In this document: piece after piece, positions 18,803-28,655 of the stretch | Layout: every line of letters starts with the position of its first letter | Position numbering within the stretch: the stretch's first letter is position 1 | From: Lyngbya sp. PCC 8106 | Lineage (GTDB): Bacteria; Cyanobacteriota; Cyanobacteriia; Cyanobacteriales; Microcoleaceae | Direction of reading: 5' to 3' | NCBI RefSeq assembly: GCF_000169095.1 | Contig: NZ_AAVU01000001.1 | Span: forward strand, 186,001-250,000 | DNA: 64,000 bases | Translations under genes and position numbers: made by a program | The notes under the pieces: model-generated | Told to the model about the DNA's origin: nothing | Seen by the model: the letters and a program-made list of their open reading frames with translations, nothing else | Database searches by the model: none

Positions 18803-19210
18803 ATGTCTAAAGCAGCAACAGCACCCCTGACCGGAAAGGCTTTACTTCAAAAAGTTAAAGAACTTTCTCACCTTCCTCGCCGAGAAACAGCTAGACTGTG
18901 TGGATATTACAGTGTTACAAAAGACGATCAAGTCCGTGTGAATCTGACTGATTTTTATGATGCAGTTCTCAAAGCACGCGGAATTCCTCTTAGCCCGGAT
19001 GGGACTAGCGATGGTCGGGGACGCGCTCCTACCTATATGGTCAGTGTTCACAAAAATGGTCAAATTGTCATCGGTTCCACCTATACCAAAGAGATGGGAT
19101 TGAAGCCGGGTGATGAATTTGATATTAAATTAGGCTACAAACATATTCACCTGATTCAAGTCGGTGAAGATGATGAGAGAAATGGCAGCGTCGATAGCGA
19201 AGAAGAGTAA
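18803..19210 (+). CDS. Cyanobacterial AbrB-type transcription regulator
   Basis: A 135-residue cyAbrB protein. The N-terminal PLTGKALLQKVKELSHLPRR and GYYSVTKDDQVRVNLTDFYDA are hallmarks of the family, which carries its AbrB-like DNA-binding domain at the C-terminal side (VSVHKNGQIVIGSTYTKEMG and LKPGDEFDIKLGYKHIHLIQ). Most cyanobacteria have two paralogs that control carbon/nitrogen balance and other metabolism; which of the two this is was not decided. ATG at 18803 is preferred because the family starts MSKxA; AAAGGAG lies 14 bases upstream, a rather long spacing. The tail is acidic (DDERNGSVDSEEE). Confidence 0.9.
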   Translation: MSKAATAPLTGKALLQKVKELSHLPRRETARLCGYYSVTKDDQVRVNLTDFYDAVLKARGIPLSPDGTSDGRGRAPTYMVSVHKNGQIVIGSTYTKEMGLKPGDEFDIKLGYKHIHLIQVGEDDERNGSVDSEEE

Positions 19211-19239
19211 ACACTTTATGTATTGATCGCTAAGAGAAT

Positions 19240-20097
19240 ATGAACCTCTGGGAACTTCTAAATGCTCCGGCGATCATCAAAGTTGCTCTATTTTTTGGGG
19301 TTTGGGGACTGGTCTGGTTGCCAATTGCGATCGCAACGGCGAAAGCACTCAATTGGCATCCTCCTCAACCCTTAAAAGAGGAACAAAAGCCCTTTTTTCT
19401 AGCCTCACTGTATCTGATTGTTCCTTGGATTGTGGGCTATCTCTGTCAAGTTGAGAATCTGTCCTTTTCTAGCTACGGTTGGTTCTGGCAAATCTCAACT
19501 GGAATTTCAGTCGTGATCGGGTTGAGTGTAGCGATTCTCTGTTTAGTTGTACTACTGACCATAGAATGGATTTTGGGTTGGATCAATTGGCAACCTCAAC
19601 CCCCTCTAAAACTCACGACTTCTCCCAAATCCTCAAACAACATCTTCTCTGCTGTCTGTTCGCTATTATCTATCCTTTTGCTAGGATTATGGATTAGTGG
19701 AACAGAAGAATTGGTGTTTCGGGGATTTGTACACTATCATTTGCAACAAGATTATACTGTCGTGATTGCAGCCACGATCACCAGTTTAATTTTTGCTCTG
19801 ACTCATTTGATTTGGAATATCCAAGAGACAATTCCTCAATTACCGGGGCTGTGGTTAATGGGAATGGTACTCACCCTCGCTTGTCTTTATGATCAGGGTC
19901 TGGGGTTAGCTATCGGCTTACACGCAGGTTTGATTTGGGGAATCACCAGTGTACAGACTCTCGGAACCTTAACTTACACTCGGCGTGTTCCGCAATGGGT
20001 GACAGGGATTGCTGATCAACCCTTAGCAGGGGGAATGGGAATCACGATGTTGTTAATGCTGGCAGGTTTATTTTGGACTGTCTACAATCTAGGGTGA
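19240..20097 (+). CDS. CPBP-family intramembrane metalloprotease
   Basis: A 285-residue protein with about seven membrane helices of the CPBP (CAAX prenyl protease/Rce1-like, abortive-infection-type) family. The motif EExxxR appears as EELVFRGFVHY near residue 150, followed by FALTHLIWN and GLAIGLHAGLIWG, which supply the conserved histidines for metal binding. These proteases cut within the membrane; the substrate is unknown. It starts 29 bases after the AbrB-type gene, so the two may be co-transcribed, and its end is close to the radical SAM gene that follows. Confidence 0.85.
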   Translation: MNLWELLNAPAIIKVALFFGVWGLVWLPIAIATAKALNWHPPQPLKEEQKPFFLASLYLIVPWIVGYLCQVENLSFSSYGWFWQISTGISVVIGLSVAILCLVVLLTIEWILGWINWQPQPPLKLTTSPKSSNNIFSAVCSLLSILLLGLWISGTEELVFRGFVHYHLQQDYTVVIAATITSLIFALTHLIWNIQETIPQLPGLWLMGMVLTLACLYDQGLGLAIGLHAGLIWGITSVQTLGTLTYTRRVPQWVTGIADQPLAGGMGITMLLMLAGLFWTVYNLG

Positions 20098-20123
20098 AGC
20101 ATGATGGCACAGGAAAAGATATT

Positions 20124-20927
20124 ATGGTAAATTCCACAACAGTTCCCGTTTCTACGGTTTATGGCCCGGTTTCCTCTTGGCGATATGGGCGATCGCTAGG
20201 GATTGATCCGATTGGGGTTGTCTCGACTTGTTCGTTTAACTGTGTTTATTGTCAACTCGGAGAAATTGAACAGATCACCAGCGATCGCCAAGTTTATATT
20301 CCGACTGCACAAATTTTAGAGGAGTTAAAAGGGTTTGCCCCTTGGGATGTGGATGTAATTACTCTGAGTGGGAGTGGTGAACCGACGTTAGCTGCAAATT
20401 TAGGCGAAATTCTCCGCGAAATTCAACAATTAACCCATCGTCCGACTTTAGTATTAACTAATGCGACGCTGTTAAATGATCCGACTGTTCGTTCCCAATT
20501 AGCGTTAGCCGATCGCGTCTCTGTTAAACTTGATGCAGTTTCACCAGAAGGATTAAGACGAGTCAACCGTCCTGATTCTCAGGTCAACTTCAGTGAGTTA
20601 TGGGCGGGAATTGAACAATTTTGTGCGGAGTATCCCGGAGATTTAGGGATTCAAACCATGATACTATCGGCGTGGGATGAGCAGGCTAAAACTGAATATA
20701 TTCGCCAGATTAAAGCCATTAAACCGACAGAAGTTCAACTCAATACTCCCACTCGTCCTAAACCAGTTAAACGTCAACTCGATGGTCGAGGCAATCATTC
20801 CGGTTCTGAGGATCGTCCCTACGAAGTTCGTCAGTTTAAATGTGTGAGTCCGGCAGTTTTACAAGCCTTTGCCCAAGAGATTCAAACTCAGACTGGGGTG
20901 CGGGTGAGAACAGTACACTCAAACTAA
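20124..20927 (+). CDS. Radical SAM protein
   Basis: A 267-residue radical SAM enzyme. The cluster-binding motif CxxxCxxC is CSFNCVYC near residue 38, and the SAM-contact GSGEPT sits in LSGSGEPTLAANLGEIL; VLTNATLL and KLDAVSPEGLRRVNRP follow the usual barrel order. The family resembles conserved proteins with 'wybutosine-like' or YfkAB names, but the substrate is not known. ATG at 20124 follows AGGA by about eight bases and avoids overlap with the protease gene; a longer reading from 20073 is possible. Confidence 0.8.
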   Translation: MVNSTTVPVSTVYGPVSSWRYGRSLGIDPIGVVSTCSFNCVYCQLGEIEQITSDRQVYIPTAQILEELKGFAPWDVDVITLSGSGEPTLAANLGEILREIQQLTHRPTLVLTNATLLNDPTVRSQLALADRVSVKLDAVSPEGLRRVNRPDSQVNFSELWAGIEQFCAEYPGDLGIQTMILSAWDEQAKTEYIRQIKAIKPTEVQLNTPTRPKPVKRQLDGRGNHSGSEDRPYEVRQFKCVSPAVLQAFAQEIQTQTGVRVRTVHSN

Positions 20928-20950
20928 GCGAATATCTGCTAAATATAAAT

Positions 20951-23900
20951 TCAATGTTTGGCAAGTTCCATAATGCGATCAAAGCGAAAATTACTCACTA
21001 ATTCTCTCAATTTGTTAGCGAGTTGGGAATTTTCTGGGGGAATTTGTTCAATTAAGTGATAAGTCAGTACATCACTACATTGAGAAGCCGTCTGATAGAG
21101 TTGCTGAATCCAATCTGGGGGCATGACTTTTAAAGCATTAGAATCTAAAATAAAATCAGAGTCAGCCGCAGTATTTAAGATTGAAGATGCCCGTAAATCG
21201 TTTGGGTCTGCATAGAGATATTCTACACCCAAATGTTGACGAATAACGGTCAGTATTTCTTCCTCTTGAAATGGCTTCCGAATAAAATCATCACATCCCG
21301 CCGATAAGATCATTTGGCGATCTTCTTCAAAGGCGCTAGCTGTTAAGGCGATAATAACAGTTTGATTTCCCTCCGGTGTAGACTTAATATATTGAGTCGC
21401 TTCATAACCATTCATCACAGGCATTCGGATATCCATAAAGATTAAATCCGGTTTCCAACTTGACCAAATTGTAATCGCTTCTTGTCCATTGTGGGCTTCT
21501 TTAACGTCAAATCCAATCGACTGAAGTAACTTCAATAAGAGTAAACGATTACTAAATTTATCCTCAACGACTAAAATCCGATCAATTCTTTGCTGAGTTG
21601 CTAAACCCACCACTTTCTGAGAATAATTAACCGATTCAACAGATGTGCTGTCAGCCGGTTTCACGATAATCTTGAAGGCAAAAATACTCCCAACTCCCGG
21701 TTGAGAAGAAACCTTGATTTCTCCTCCCATGAGTTGGACAAAACGCTGACTAATAGGCAAACCTAGCCCGGTTCCTTCACTCGACTTGAAGCCTGCTTCT
21801 GTTTGGCTAAACGCTTCAAACAAGCGATCTAATTCATGGGGTGCAATTCCTAAACCTGTGTCTTCGACTTCAAAATAAATCGGAATCAACTCTAGATGAT
21901 TAGGATGATTTGTAGGGGCTTCTGAAAGAGACTCTGAGGCGGGTAAGATTGGCGTTAACTGTTTCACAAGTTCCGACTGATTATCACCGGAAAAAGAACC
22001 ATGTTTCAGGAGAGGTTGGGAGAAAACTCGTAAAGTGACATAACCCGACTCAGTAAATTTAATCGCATTATTTAAGAGATTGATTAAAACCTGACGTAAC
22101 TTCTTGTCATCAGTCGCGATAAATTGAGGAACATTCAGATCGCAATCAAACTGTAATTGTAAGCCTTTTAATTTTGCTTTAAGTTGCAGCATTTCTTCAA
22201 GACTATTGAGTAAGCAATGCAAATCAAAACAGTTTTCATTCAGGGTAAGCTGTCCGGCTTCAATTTTCGACATTTCCAAAATATCATTAATCAAATTGAG
22301 CAAATATTCACCCGCTTGACTGATAATATGAATATATTGCTGATACTCTCCCGATAAAGCCGGATCATTGTGCATCAACTGAGTAAAACCCAGAATTGCA
22401 TTTAAAGGCGTTCGGAGTTCGTGACTCATATTCGCTAAAAATTCACTTTTTGCTTTGTTGGCAGCATCGGCTGTTTCTTTGGCGAGTTGAAGTTCTTCGG
22501 CTTGCTGTTGAGTTTTAGTTAAAAGTTCAGCTTGTTGAACCGCTACCCCTAACTGAATCCCAATTTGTACCATGATGCGAATTTCCGATTCTTCCCATTG
22601 ACGGGGAGTTGCATTTTGATAAGTGGCGAGGAGTCCCCAGAGTTGAGTTCCGCAAAAAATCGGCACCGTAATATAAGATCTGGCTTGAAATTGCTCTAAT
22701 AATTCTACATAACAATCCGAAAAATTAGCTTCATAGATATCATTAACACACAGATACGTCACGCCCTGTCGATATAAACCACCTTGAGTATCTTTGAGAT
22801 AGGTATCTTGAATACTGACTAACTCTTGAACCGTACATTCATTTTCACTGACTGCATTTTCTACATTAGAATCAGAAGTCTTGGTATCAAGTAAAGGTCG
22901 CCATTCGGCACTGACAGACTCAGCAACAAACTTTCCACTCCAGTCCGGTAAAAATTGATAAATCACCACCCGATCACTCTTGAAGGCTTCTTGAAGTTCA
23001 ACAGTCGTGCTATTAAAAATAGTCTCTAAGTCGAGGGACTGGCGCATCCGTCGTAAAACTTTGGAAAAAGCCTGTTCTCGTTCAGCCATATTTCGCAAAG
23101 CTTGTTCAGAACGCTTCCGTTCAGTAATATCAAGCGTCGTACCCATTGCTCGAATGATTTGTCCTTGACTGTTAAAAATCCCCTGTCCGCGCGCTTCAAT
23201 ATGGCGGATCGAACCATCAGAGCGAATAATTCGACAGTCAAATTCAGTGGATTGTCCAAACTCCAACAATTGTCTAACTTGATGTCGCCATAAGGGTCGA
23301 TCAGCCGGATGAATTTGTTTGACCAGTTCTACATATCGGGGTTCTGCTTGAGCCAGATCACGACCAAACATTCGGAATAATTCATCTGACCAACTGAGCT
23401 TTTGAGTTTGAATCTCTAGCTCCCAGTTTCCCACATGAGCGACTCGTTGAGCAGTTGCTAGACTGGCTTCACTGGCGCGAAGTTTTTCTTCGGCTTGTTT
23501 GCGTTCGGTGATGTCTTCATAGGTGCTGAGAATACCGATCGCATGACCTTCGACATCATGGAGAGGAATTTTATGAGTATCGAGCCAGATGGGTTTTCCT
23601 TCGACATTTAACTGAGCTTCAATCAGATGATATTCTGATAAATCATTGGCGATCGCTTGGGGTTGGCGGTGTTCAAATCTCCTAGCCTTTTGTTGAACAC
23701 AGGGTAAATCATCATCTCTTTTACCCACAATTTGTTCGGGTGTGTTTAATCCGACCACTTGAGCAAAGTTCTGGTTACATCCGAGATAAATGGAGTTGCA
23801 ATCTTTCCAGAAAATTAATTGCGGGATATTATCAATCACTAATTGCAAAAGTTGTTTGGAGTTTCGCAGTTGAGTGTCTGCGAGTTTGACTTCGGTAATA

Positions 23901-25867
23901 TCGTGAGCGGTGCCGAGAATTTGTTGGGGTTGTCCAGACTCGTTACACGAAAATACAGTATCTCGACTCATCAGCCATAACCAATGTCCATCGCGGTGTT
24001 TCATGCGATATTCAATTTCAAAGACATCTCCCTCACAACCAATTGACATTTGTGCATAGTAATCGGACAATCCTGCTAAGTCTTCGGGGTGCATGAAGAC
24101 TTGAAAGAAATTTTGACTCATCTGTTGAATTTCTATGGCGCTATAACCGAGAATATCGGCAATGGTGCGGTTAACGTAGAGGTTGCGCTGGTGTTGGAGA
24201 TCGTAGAGATATAAGATTCCGGGACTCGCATCGGCAATTTGCTGTACCCAACGTTGGCTTGATTTTAAGGCGGTTTCAGCTTGTTTACGTTCCTGGCTTT
24301 CGAGCGCGAGAGAGGTCATCTGAGCGAGGTAGGTGGTGAAGTTTTGTTCTTCTACAGCCCAATCTCGACTGTGACCATCTTCTAAACTAATCACACCGAG
24401 AATTTCTCCGTGAAAACGAATGGGAACGGTGAGTAAGGCGGTAATCGAGTGGGGTCTTAGGTAGACTGTGCTGAGTTGTTGGGTTCGTTCGTCGGTATGA
24501 GCGTTGGCGGTGCTGATCACTCGTTGGGTGTCGATGGCTGCAAAATAGGTCGAACATTGGGATCGATCTAGGGAAATCTCGATTTTGTTTGGAGAATAGG
24601 TCGAATTTGGATATAAATAAGCACAAGAGAGTTGGGATTGATCTTCGGTGTAGAACCAGATACCGGAACGGGAGACATTGAGGGTACGAGCTGCAATTTG
24701 AGTAATTTCGCTCATGGCTTGGGTGAGATTTCCCTCGAAGATATTCGGACTTTGAGCGAGTTCGAGTAGTCCGACTTGTTGTTTTCTGAGGCGAATTCCA
24801 CTGGTGAGGATGCTAAATTCAGCAGCGACTCGTTCTTGGATTTCTCGTTCGAGGTTGGCGTTGACGGTTTCGAGTTCAGCGGTTCGCGATCGCAGTCCGG
24901 CGGTGGCTTCGTTGACTCGGATTTCTAACTGGTTGTAAGATTGTCTGCGGGCTAGTTCTGCTTGTTCGCGTTGGATTTCGGCGACGACTCTGGCAGCAAA
25001 TAGGGTTAAAATGGCTTGGGTTGTAGTCTCATTACGGAGAGGTTGATCGCTAAGAATACACAGGGTACCGATGGCTTGTTGTTTTCCATTGAGAAGCGGA
25101 ACCCCCAAATAGCTGACGGCTTTGATTGTTTTGAGAATTTCGGCTTGGGGAAATTGTTCTGGCAGACCATCATTATAAAATTGCAGGGTAGCGGTATTGA
25201 TCACGAGTTCACAGGGTATCCCCAGTCGGTCGCATTCAATCTGTTGCTGAAGTTCTCCTTTTGACCAAAAAGCTAGAATCTGGAGTTTTTGAGGATTTTC
25301 AGGATGAATGTGGGTAATGAGGACGTAGGGAACCTCTAAGCTGGTGGCAAGTTGTTCGACTAGGGTGGAAAAAAATTGGTTTCCGGTGACGGTGGCGGTG
25401 ACAGCAACCAGTTTTTTGAGCAGGTTTTCGGCTTTGAGGCGTTGCTGAATTTCGACTTGTAGGGTTTTGTCAATCGCTGCAAATTGGTCGGATGTCGGTA
25501 ATGCGAGAACTTTTGGGAGTTTGGGGAGTAACATTGAAGCGGTGAACATCGATACCAGAATCAAGAGGAATCTAGTGAGTTCTGGGAATAGATCAGCGGG
25601 ATACTCTAGCACCCACAGGTCAAGTATTTTGATGGTTCCACAAGCAAAAAGGAAAATCCCGAGCCAGATGTAAGCTTGTCTTTCGGGAAAATCTTTTCGC
25701 CGATTTACCCAGTAGATCAATAGGGCTAAAATTAGATAGTAAATTAGAGCAATGAGAATATCGCCCCCCGTGTGTAGTAAGATCACGGAATATTGTCTGA
25801 AGTTGTCGAGATCGCGCAGATCACCCCAACTCACAGTAAACAGGTTTTGTATGACTATTTTCCACAT
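20951..25867 (-). CDS. Hybrid sensor histidine kinase with ethylene-receptor-like N-terminus
   Basis: A 1638-residue hybrid kinase. Residues 1-115 hold three membrane helices resembling the ethylene-binding domain of ETR1-type receptors (GGDILIALIYYLILALLIYW; GIFLFACGTIKILDLW). The copper-site cysteine is kept but the partner histidine position is lysine and the proline of helix I is leucine. Then come a GAF (about 150-295), a coiled coil, a second GAF (about 370-520), three PAS domains (about 525-870), a phytochrome-type GAF without an obvious bilin cysteine (about 930-1110), HisKA with MSHELRTPLNAI near 1149, HATPase with NLLNNAIKF and DTGLGIAP, and a receiver domain with the phospho-aspartate in FMDIRMPVMNG near 1477. 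The last 90 residues form a helical tail without a clear HPt histidine. The signal is unknown. Confidence 0.9.
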   Translation of the reverse strand: MWKIVIQNLFTVSWGDLRDLDNFRQYSVILLHTGGDILIALIYYLILALLIYWVNRRKDFPERQAYIWLGIFLFACGTIKILDLWVLEYPADLFPELTRFLLILVSMFTASMLLPKLPKVLALPTSDQFAAIDKTLQVEIQQRLKAENLLKKLVAVTATVTGNQFFSTLVEQLATSLEVPYVLITHIHPENPQKLQILAFWSKGELQQQIECDRLGIPCELVINTATLQFYNDGLPEQFPQAEILKTIKAVSYLGVPLLNGKQQAIGTLCILSDQPLRNETTTQAILTLFAARVVAEIQREQAELARRQSYNQLEIRVNEATAGLRSRTAELETVNANLEREIQERVAAEFSILTSGIRLRKQQVGLLELAQSPNIFEGNLTQAMSEITQIAARTLNVSRSGIWFYTEDQSQLSCAYLYPNSTYSPNKIEISLDRSQCSTYFAAIDTQRVISTANAHTDERTQQLSTVYLRPHSITALLTVPIRFHGEILGVISLEDGHSRDWAVEEQNFTTYLAQMTSLALESQERKQAETALKSSQRWVQQIADASPGILYLYDLQHQRNLYVNRTIADILGYSAIEIQQMSQNFFQVFMHPEDLAGLSDYYAQMSIGCEGDVFEIEYRMKHRDGHWLWLMSRDTVFSCNESGQPQQILGTAHDITEVKLADTQLRNSKQLLQLVIDNIPQLIFWKDCNSIYLGCNQNFAQVVGLNTPEQIVGKRDDDLPCVQQKARRFEHRQPQAIANDLSEYHLIEAQLNVEGKPIWLDTHKIPLHDVEGHAIGILSTYEDITERKQAEEKLRASEASLATAQRVAHVGNWELEIQTQKLSWSDELFRMFGRDLAQAEPRYVELVKQIHPADRPLWRHQVRQLLEFGQSTEFDCRIIRSDGSIRHIEARGQGIFNSQGQIIRAMGTTLDITERKRSEQALRNMAEREQAFSKVLRRMRQSLDLETIFNSTTVELQEAFKSDRVVIYQFLPDWSGKFVAESVSAEWRPLLDTKTSDSNVENAVSENECTVQELVSIQDTYLKDTQGGLYRQGVTYLCVNDIYEANFSDCYVELLEQFQARSYITVPIFCGTQLWGLLATYQNATPRQWEESEIRIMVQIGIQLGVAVQQAELLTKTQQQAEELQLAKETADAANKAKSEFLANMSHELRTPLNAILGFTQLMHNDPALSGEYQQYIHIISQAGEYLLNLINDILEMSKIEAGQLTLNENCFDLHCLLNSLEEMLQLKAKLKGLQLQFDCDLNVPQFIATDDKKLRQVLINLLNNAIKFTESGYVTLRVFSQPLLKHGSFSGDNQSELVKQLTPILPASESLSEAPTNHPNHLELIPIYFEVEDTGLGIAPHELDRLFEAFSQTEAGFKSSEGTGLGLPISQRFVQLMGGEIKVSSQPGVGSIFAFKIIVKPADSTSVESVNYSQKVVGLATQQRIDRILVVEDKFSNRLLLLKLLQSIGFDVKEAHNGQEAITIWSSWKPDLIFMDIRMPVMNGYEATQYIKSTPEGNQTVIIALTASAFEEDRQMILSAGCDDFIRKPFQEEEILTVIRQHLGVEYLYADPNDLRASSILNTAADSDFILDSNALKVMPPDWIQQLYQTASQCSDVLTYHLIEQIPPENSQLANKLRELVSNFRFDRIMELAKH

Positions 25868-26581
25868 AGAAGTTGAACGACTGGTGATGAAGTGGGAAAG
25901 GCAATCGTAAATTTGTGCAAATAATGTCCCCTTTCCCGAGGGAAAAGGCTAACTTCTGAGCTTAAGTTTTGAGTTCGTGACTGCACCCCAACTCAGTACG
26001 ATCAGTTATTAGTCCTAGAGATTAAGGGTTTTGAGATGGGTTTCAGGAGTTTTTAGGGTTCTTGTTTCCAGTATAGATTGTAGCTCTATCTATCCTGAAG
26101 TAAACTTTCGGGGGGAGTAATCTGTTAAAATGAGGTCTTAAATCTTAATCTTGTTAAGCTGTTAATTAATGATTAGAAATATCTGTAACGGATTTTTTCA
26201 ATTCTGTTCTTTATTGCTGTTGATCAGAAGTATAACGAACTTTATAAATCTCCAACACAGCAGAGAGTATCATAAAAAAAAGATATTGTCAAGCTTATTC
26301 TGTAGCCTTGATCAAACAAAACCCTATAAAAATTTTTCATCAAGAGCTACAATCTTTTCTAACAATATATGAGAAAATTGTACCTGTTCTCTATTCTAAA
26401 CTCAATCATAGGAGTCAATCAAGCATTGCTCAAACTATTATGTAGCGGTGAACGCATCAAAAAACGTCAATGTAGATAAACAACCGCTATTCCATTTCAC
26501 GTAACATTAAATATCGAGTATCAGATCGTTGAATACTCAGAACCCTAAACCCATCGTAAAATTTCTTCGTGTGCCTTCTCA
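25868..26581. other. Intergenic region, 714 bases
   Basis: Divergent upstream region of the hybrid kinase and the AAA-GGDEF gene. It is AT-rich, without a clear promoter pair, hairpin or RNA gene that I could identify. Short open frames at 26169-26372 and 26369-26482 lack ribosome-binding sites. Confidence 0.45.
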
Positions 26582-28624
26582 ATGATAATTGATGAAGTGA
26601 TACAGGTGCTTAATGCTAGCCTGTCGGAACCTTTAACTTCTCTCCAAGAACTGATACTCCGTCAATCATGGGAGGGAAAAACCTATACAGTTATTGCCAA
26701 GGAAGCCTTTTATGGAGCGGAACGAATTCGTAAAGTGGCAGCCGGATTATGGTTGTTGCTCAGTCAAACCTGGGAAGAACCCATCAACAAAGCCAATTTT
26801 CGCAAAATTTTGGAGTCCCGTTCTTTGACCCTTGCTCAACAGCAGTTAATCCAGCAGCAATCAAAATCTTTAGTGAGAACCGTTGTCGAATTTCCCAATC
26901 GTCCTTTACTTCACAACTCTCGCTTTTATATTCCTCGACCTCCCATCGAGGAACTCGCCCATGCAGAAATGACACAACCCGGAAGTCTGATCCGGATTAG
27001 AGCGCCTCGGAAAATGGGAAAAAGCTCACTCATTTTTTATTTGTTAGCTCAAGCAGAAGTCGAAAACTACCAGAGTGTGATTATCGACTTTCAGCAAGCT
27101 GATCGAATTATTTTTAGCGATTTCAATAAACTCTTACGTTGGTTCAGTATTAATGTCACGCGAGAACTCAACTTAGAGTCAAGACTCGATCAATATTGGG
27201 ATGAGGATATTGGGAGCAAAGTAAGCTGCACCAACTACTTTCAAGCTTATCTTTTAACTCAAATCCAGTCTCCTATTGTTCTGGCTTTAACAGAGGTTGA
27301 GCGGGTGTTTGAATATCCCGAAATTGCCGGAGAATTTTTTCCGTTGTTGAGATTTTGGCACGAACAAGCCCGTCAGATCAATATTTGGCAAAAACTCCGC
27401 ATGATTGTCACCTACTCAACAGAAATATATCTTCCGCTCCAACTCCATCAATCCCCGTTTAATGTAGGTTTACCTCTAACATTAAAATCTTTTACCGCTC
27501 AACAAGTCCAACAACTTGCTCACCAATACGGATTAACTTGGATCGGAAATTCTCACATCGAACAACTGATGAATATGGTTGGAGGACATCCTTATTTAAT
27601 TCAGTTAGCATTTTATCATCTAGCTTTTCCAGAATATCCCTTCCATCAACAATCTGTTATCCAGTCGCTTGATTCTACACCTGAAAATGAAGTTCCGACT
27701 TCTCCTCAAAGTCGCCTTCAAGATTTGTTAGAAAAAGCTCCAACTGAAGCGGGAATTTATAATGATTATCTGCGTCATGTACTGACCAAAATTCAATCTG
27801 ATCCCCAATTAAAAGCTTCAGTTCAAAAGATAGTTGATTCTGATGCAGGTGTAGCAATTGAGTCAATTATTGCCCATAAATTAAAGAGTCTTGGACTGAT
27901 CAATCTAGAAGGAGATCGGGTTAAACTCTGTTGTGCATTGTACCGTCTGTATTTGACCAAACAACTTTTATCCACTTCGGGGGACTCTCCCCTCTCCACA
28001 TCAATTCCATATCCTGATACAAGTGAAATAGAAGATACTTCTGATTCTGAACAGTTGAAAAAAGAAAACTTAGAATTGCAGCAACTCTGTAACTTAGATG
28101 AATTAACTCAACTGGCAAATCAACGTTATTTTCATAGCTATGTGCAAATGGAATGGCAACGTGCATCCCGTAACCAGACTAATCTATCTTTAATTGTTTG
28201 TGATATTGATTTTTTCAAAATTTACAATACCATTTATGGCTACTCTGCGGGAGATGATTGTTTGCGACAAATTGCCAGATCAATTCGAGAATGCGTGAAC
28301 CGTCCCGATGATGTTGTTGCACGTTATGGCGGCGAAGAATTTTCGATTGTACTTCCTCGAACTAATCTTTCAGGAGCAGTATGTGTTGCCGAAAGAATCC
28401 GTGAAAAGGTAAGATCTTTAGCAATTGAAATTAAAAGCAATAAGTTTGGTGGCTTTCCTGATGAATTTGTCACAGTTAGTGTGGGTGTTTCTCATACAAT
28501 TCCCCATTCAGAGGAAGACTATACATCGATTTTACAAGCAACTGAACGCGCACTGTATCAATCCAAAAGAAAGGGACGCAATCGAGTAACGGTTAGTCAG
28601 TTTCAAGCCAGTACAGTCAATTAA
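26582..28624 (+). CDS. HTH-AAA-GGDEF protein, predicted diguanylate cyclase
   Basis: A 680-residue three-part protein. Residues 1-95 (LTSLQELILRQSWEGKTYTV, AKEAFYGAERIRKVAAGLW) match the helix-turn-helix found at the N-terminus of proteins linked to vWA-MoxR conflict systems (vMAP-type). Residues 100-440 form an AAA_35-type ATPase with the P-loop RAPRKMGKSSLIFYL near 140 and a VLALTEVERVF Walker-B-like strand. Residues 490-670 are a GGDEF domain with DDVVARYGGEEF near 582 and an intact RxxD (RPDD) inhibition site. It should make cyclic di-GMP in response to a ligand- or nucleotide-sensing module. The family labels for the first two parts are from recall, not a search. A second AAA gene follows by 31 bases. 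Confidence 0.75.
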   Translation: MIIDEVIQVLNASLSEPLTSLQELILRQSWEGKTYTVIAKEAFYGAERIRKVAAGLWLLLSQTWEEPINKANFRKILESRSLTLAQQQLIQQQSKSLVRTVVEFPNRPLLHNSRFYIPRPPIEELAHAEMTQPGSLIRIRAPRKMGKSSLIFYLLAQAEVENYQSVIIDFQQADRIIFSDFNKLLRWFSINVTRELNLESRLDQYWDEDIGSKVSCTNYFQAYLLTQIQSPIVLALTEVERVFEYPEIAGEFFPLLRFWHEQARQINIWQKLRMIVTYSTEIYLPLQLHQSPFNVGLPLTLKSFTAQQVQQLAHQYGLTWIGNSHIEQLMNMVGGHPYLIQLAFYHLAFPEYPFHQQSVIQSLDSTPENEVPTSPQSRLQDLLEKAPTEAGIYNDYLRHVLTKIQSDPQLKASVQKIVDSDAGVAIESIIAHKLKSLGLINLEGDRVKLCCALYRLYLTKQLLSTSGDSPLSTSIPYPDTSEIEDTSDSEQLKKENLELQQLCNLDELTQLANQRYFHSYVQMEWQRASRNQTNLSLIVCDIDFFKIYNTIYGYSAGDDCLRQIARSIRECVNRPDDVVARYGGEEFSIVLPRTNLSGAVCVAERIREKVRSLAIEIKSNKFGGFPDEFVTVSVGVSHTIPHSEEDYTSILQATERALYQSKRKGRNRVTVSQFQASTVN

Positions 28625-28655
28625 ATGTTTTAGGTTAAATAATGGGTGGGTGCTA

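Noticed and set aside
26169..26372. 67-codon frame in the gap before the AAA-GGDEF gene
   Set aside because: AT-rich, no ribosome-binding site and no domain; likely chance.
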